Origin: Edaphobacter aggregans
Lineage (GTDB): Bacteria; Acidobacteriota; Terriglobia; Terriglobales; Acidobacteriaceae
Assembly: GCA_022736715.1 (NCBI GenBank)
Contig: DZDJ01000011.1
Span: 16,493 to 80,492, forward strand
Direction of reading: 5' to 3'
DNA length: 64,000 nt
Made by a program: the position numbers and the translations under genes. The notes beneath the pieces were generated by a model. That model was not told where the DNA came from and did not search any database. It saw nothing but the letters and a program-made list of their open reading frames with translations. Positions 63,983-64,000 of the stretch are shown piece after piece; position 1 is the stretch's first letter; each line of letters begins with the position of its first letter.

Positions 63983-64000
63983 TGGTGCCGGGAGGGGGGG
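63983..64000 (-). tRNA. 3' end of a tRNA, probably tRNA-Leu (cut by window edge)
   Basis: Read on the minus strand the last bases are CCCCCCC, then TCCCGGC, A and CCA, which fit the T-stem end, the 3' acceptor strand, the discriminator A and an encoded CCA. The implied 5' acceptor GCCGGGA and discriminator A suit tRNA-Leu. Only 18 nt are visible, so the identity is tentative. Confidence 0.55.

Noticed and set aside
1-64000. CRISPR arrays, prophage genes, rRNA operon, replication origin
   Set aside because: No regularly spaced repeats, cas genes, phage structural genes, rRNA sequence or dnaA-box clusters were seen.

Overview
The window looks like a chromosomal segment of an acidobacterium, most likely Acidobacteriaceae/Terriglobia (Terriglobus or Granulicella-like). 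This is an inference from gene content: an outer-membrane receptor with an N-terminal carboxypeptidase-regulatory domain, a full hopanoid pathway, a Tol-Pal operon, G+C-rich coding DNA with many GTG/TTG starts, and short intergenic gaps. No rRNA is present, so the placement rests on family resemblance only.

Layout. 1-420: the 3' end of an IS5-type transposase gene. 420-3134: a large TonB-dependent receptor. 3768-8682: a small membrane protein, a DapA/NanA-family aldolase and a two-gene 2-oxoacid:ferredoxin oxidoreductase (korAB). 8904-9611: a small hydrophilic protein and an aldehyde dehydrogenase gene with its whole middle deleted. 9876-15330: tolQ-tolR-tolA-tolB-pal-cpoB on the minus strand, divergent from recN. 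17200-31935: ispH, then shc, hpnH, a 149-aa unknown, hpnA, hpnG, two zinc dehydrogenases, hpnC, hpnD and hpnE in one direction; a pair of half-size DMT transporters and hpnJ face the other way. 32062-35723: a TolC-like, TPR and HlyD-like set with no inner-membrane pump. 35873-38910: queF, an MFS transporter and a family-2 glycosyltransferase. 39077-41161: ispG, an HD hydrolase and a tRNA-Arg(CCT). 41331-49818: an aminotransferase and the proteostasis set lon, usp, clpX, clpP, tig. 50060-55142: a mutarotase-like lipoprotein, a family-5 uracil-DNA glycosylase, a YtxH protein, a MarR regulator and a second TonB receptor. 55492-58505: two genes for sugar transfer and methylation. 58519-63742: an RpiR regulator, an S9 peptidase, a GNAT acyltransferase and an N-succinylamino acid racemase-like enzyme. 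63743-64000: an IS3-type remnant, a terminator and the 3' end of a tRNA, probably tRNA-Leu.

How it fits together. The centre is an isoprenoid-to-hopanoid block: IspG and IspH make the C5 precursors, HpnC/D/E convert farnesyl diphosphate to squalene, Shc cyclises it, HpnH adds adenosine, HpnG removes adenine, and HpnJ acts late on the head group. Two dehydrogenases and the paired DMT proteins inside the block have no assigned role and are candidates for the missing side-chain reduction and for hopanoid flipping. The right-hand block looks like peptide and D-amino-acid salvage. The most unusual single sites are a tRNA-Arg whose universal G19-C56 contact is swapped to C19-G56, an in-frame internal deletion of an aldehyde dehydrogenase, a 19-bp tandem repeat that starts inside the end of a gene, and an inverted repeat over the lon -10 box.
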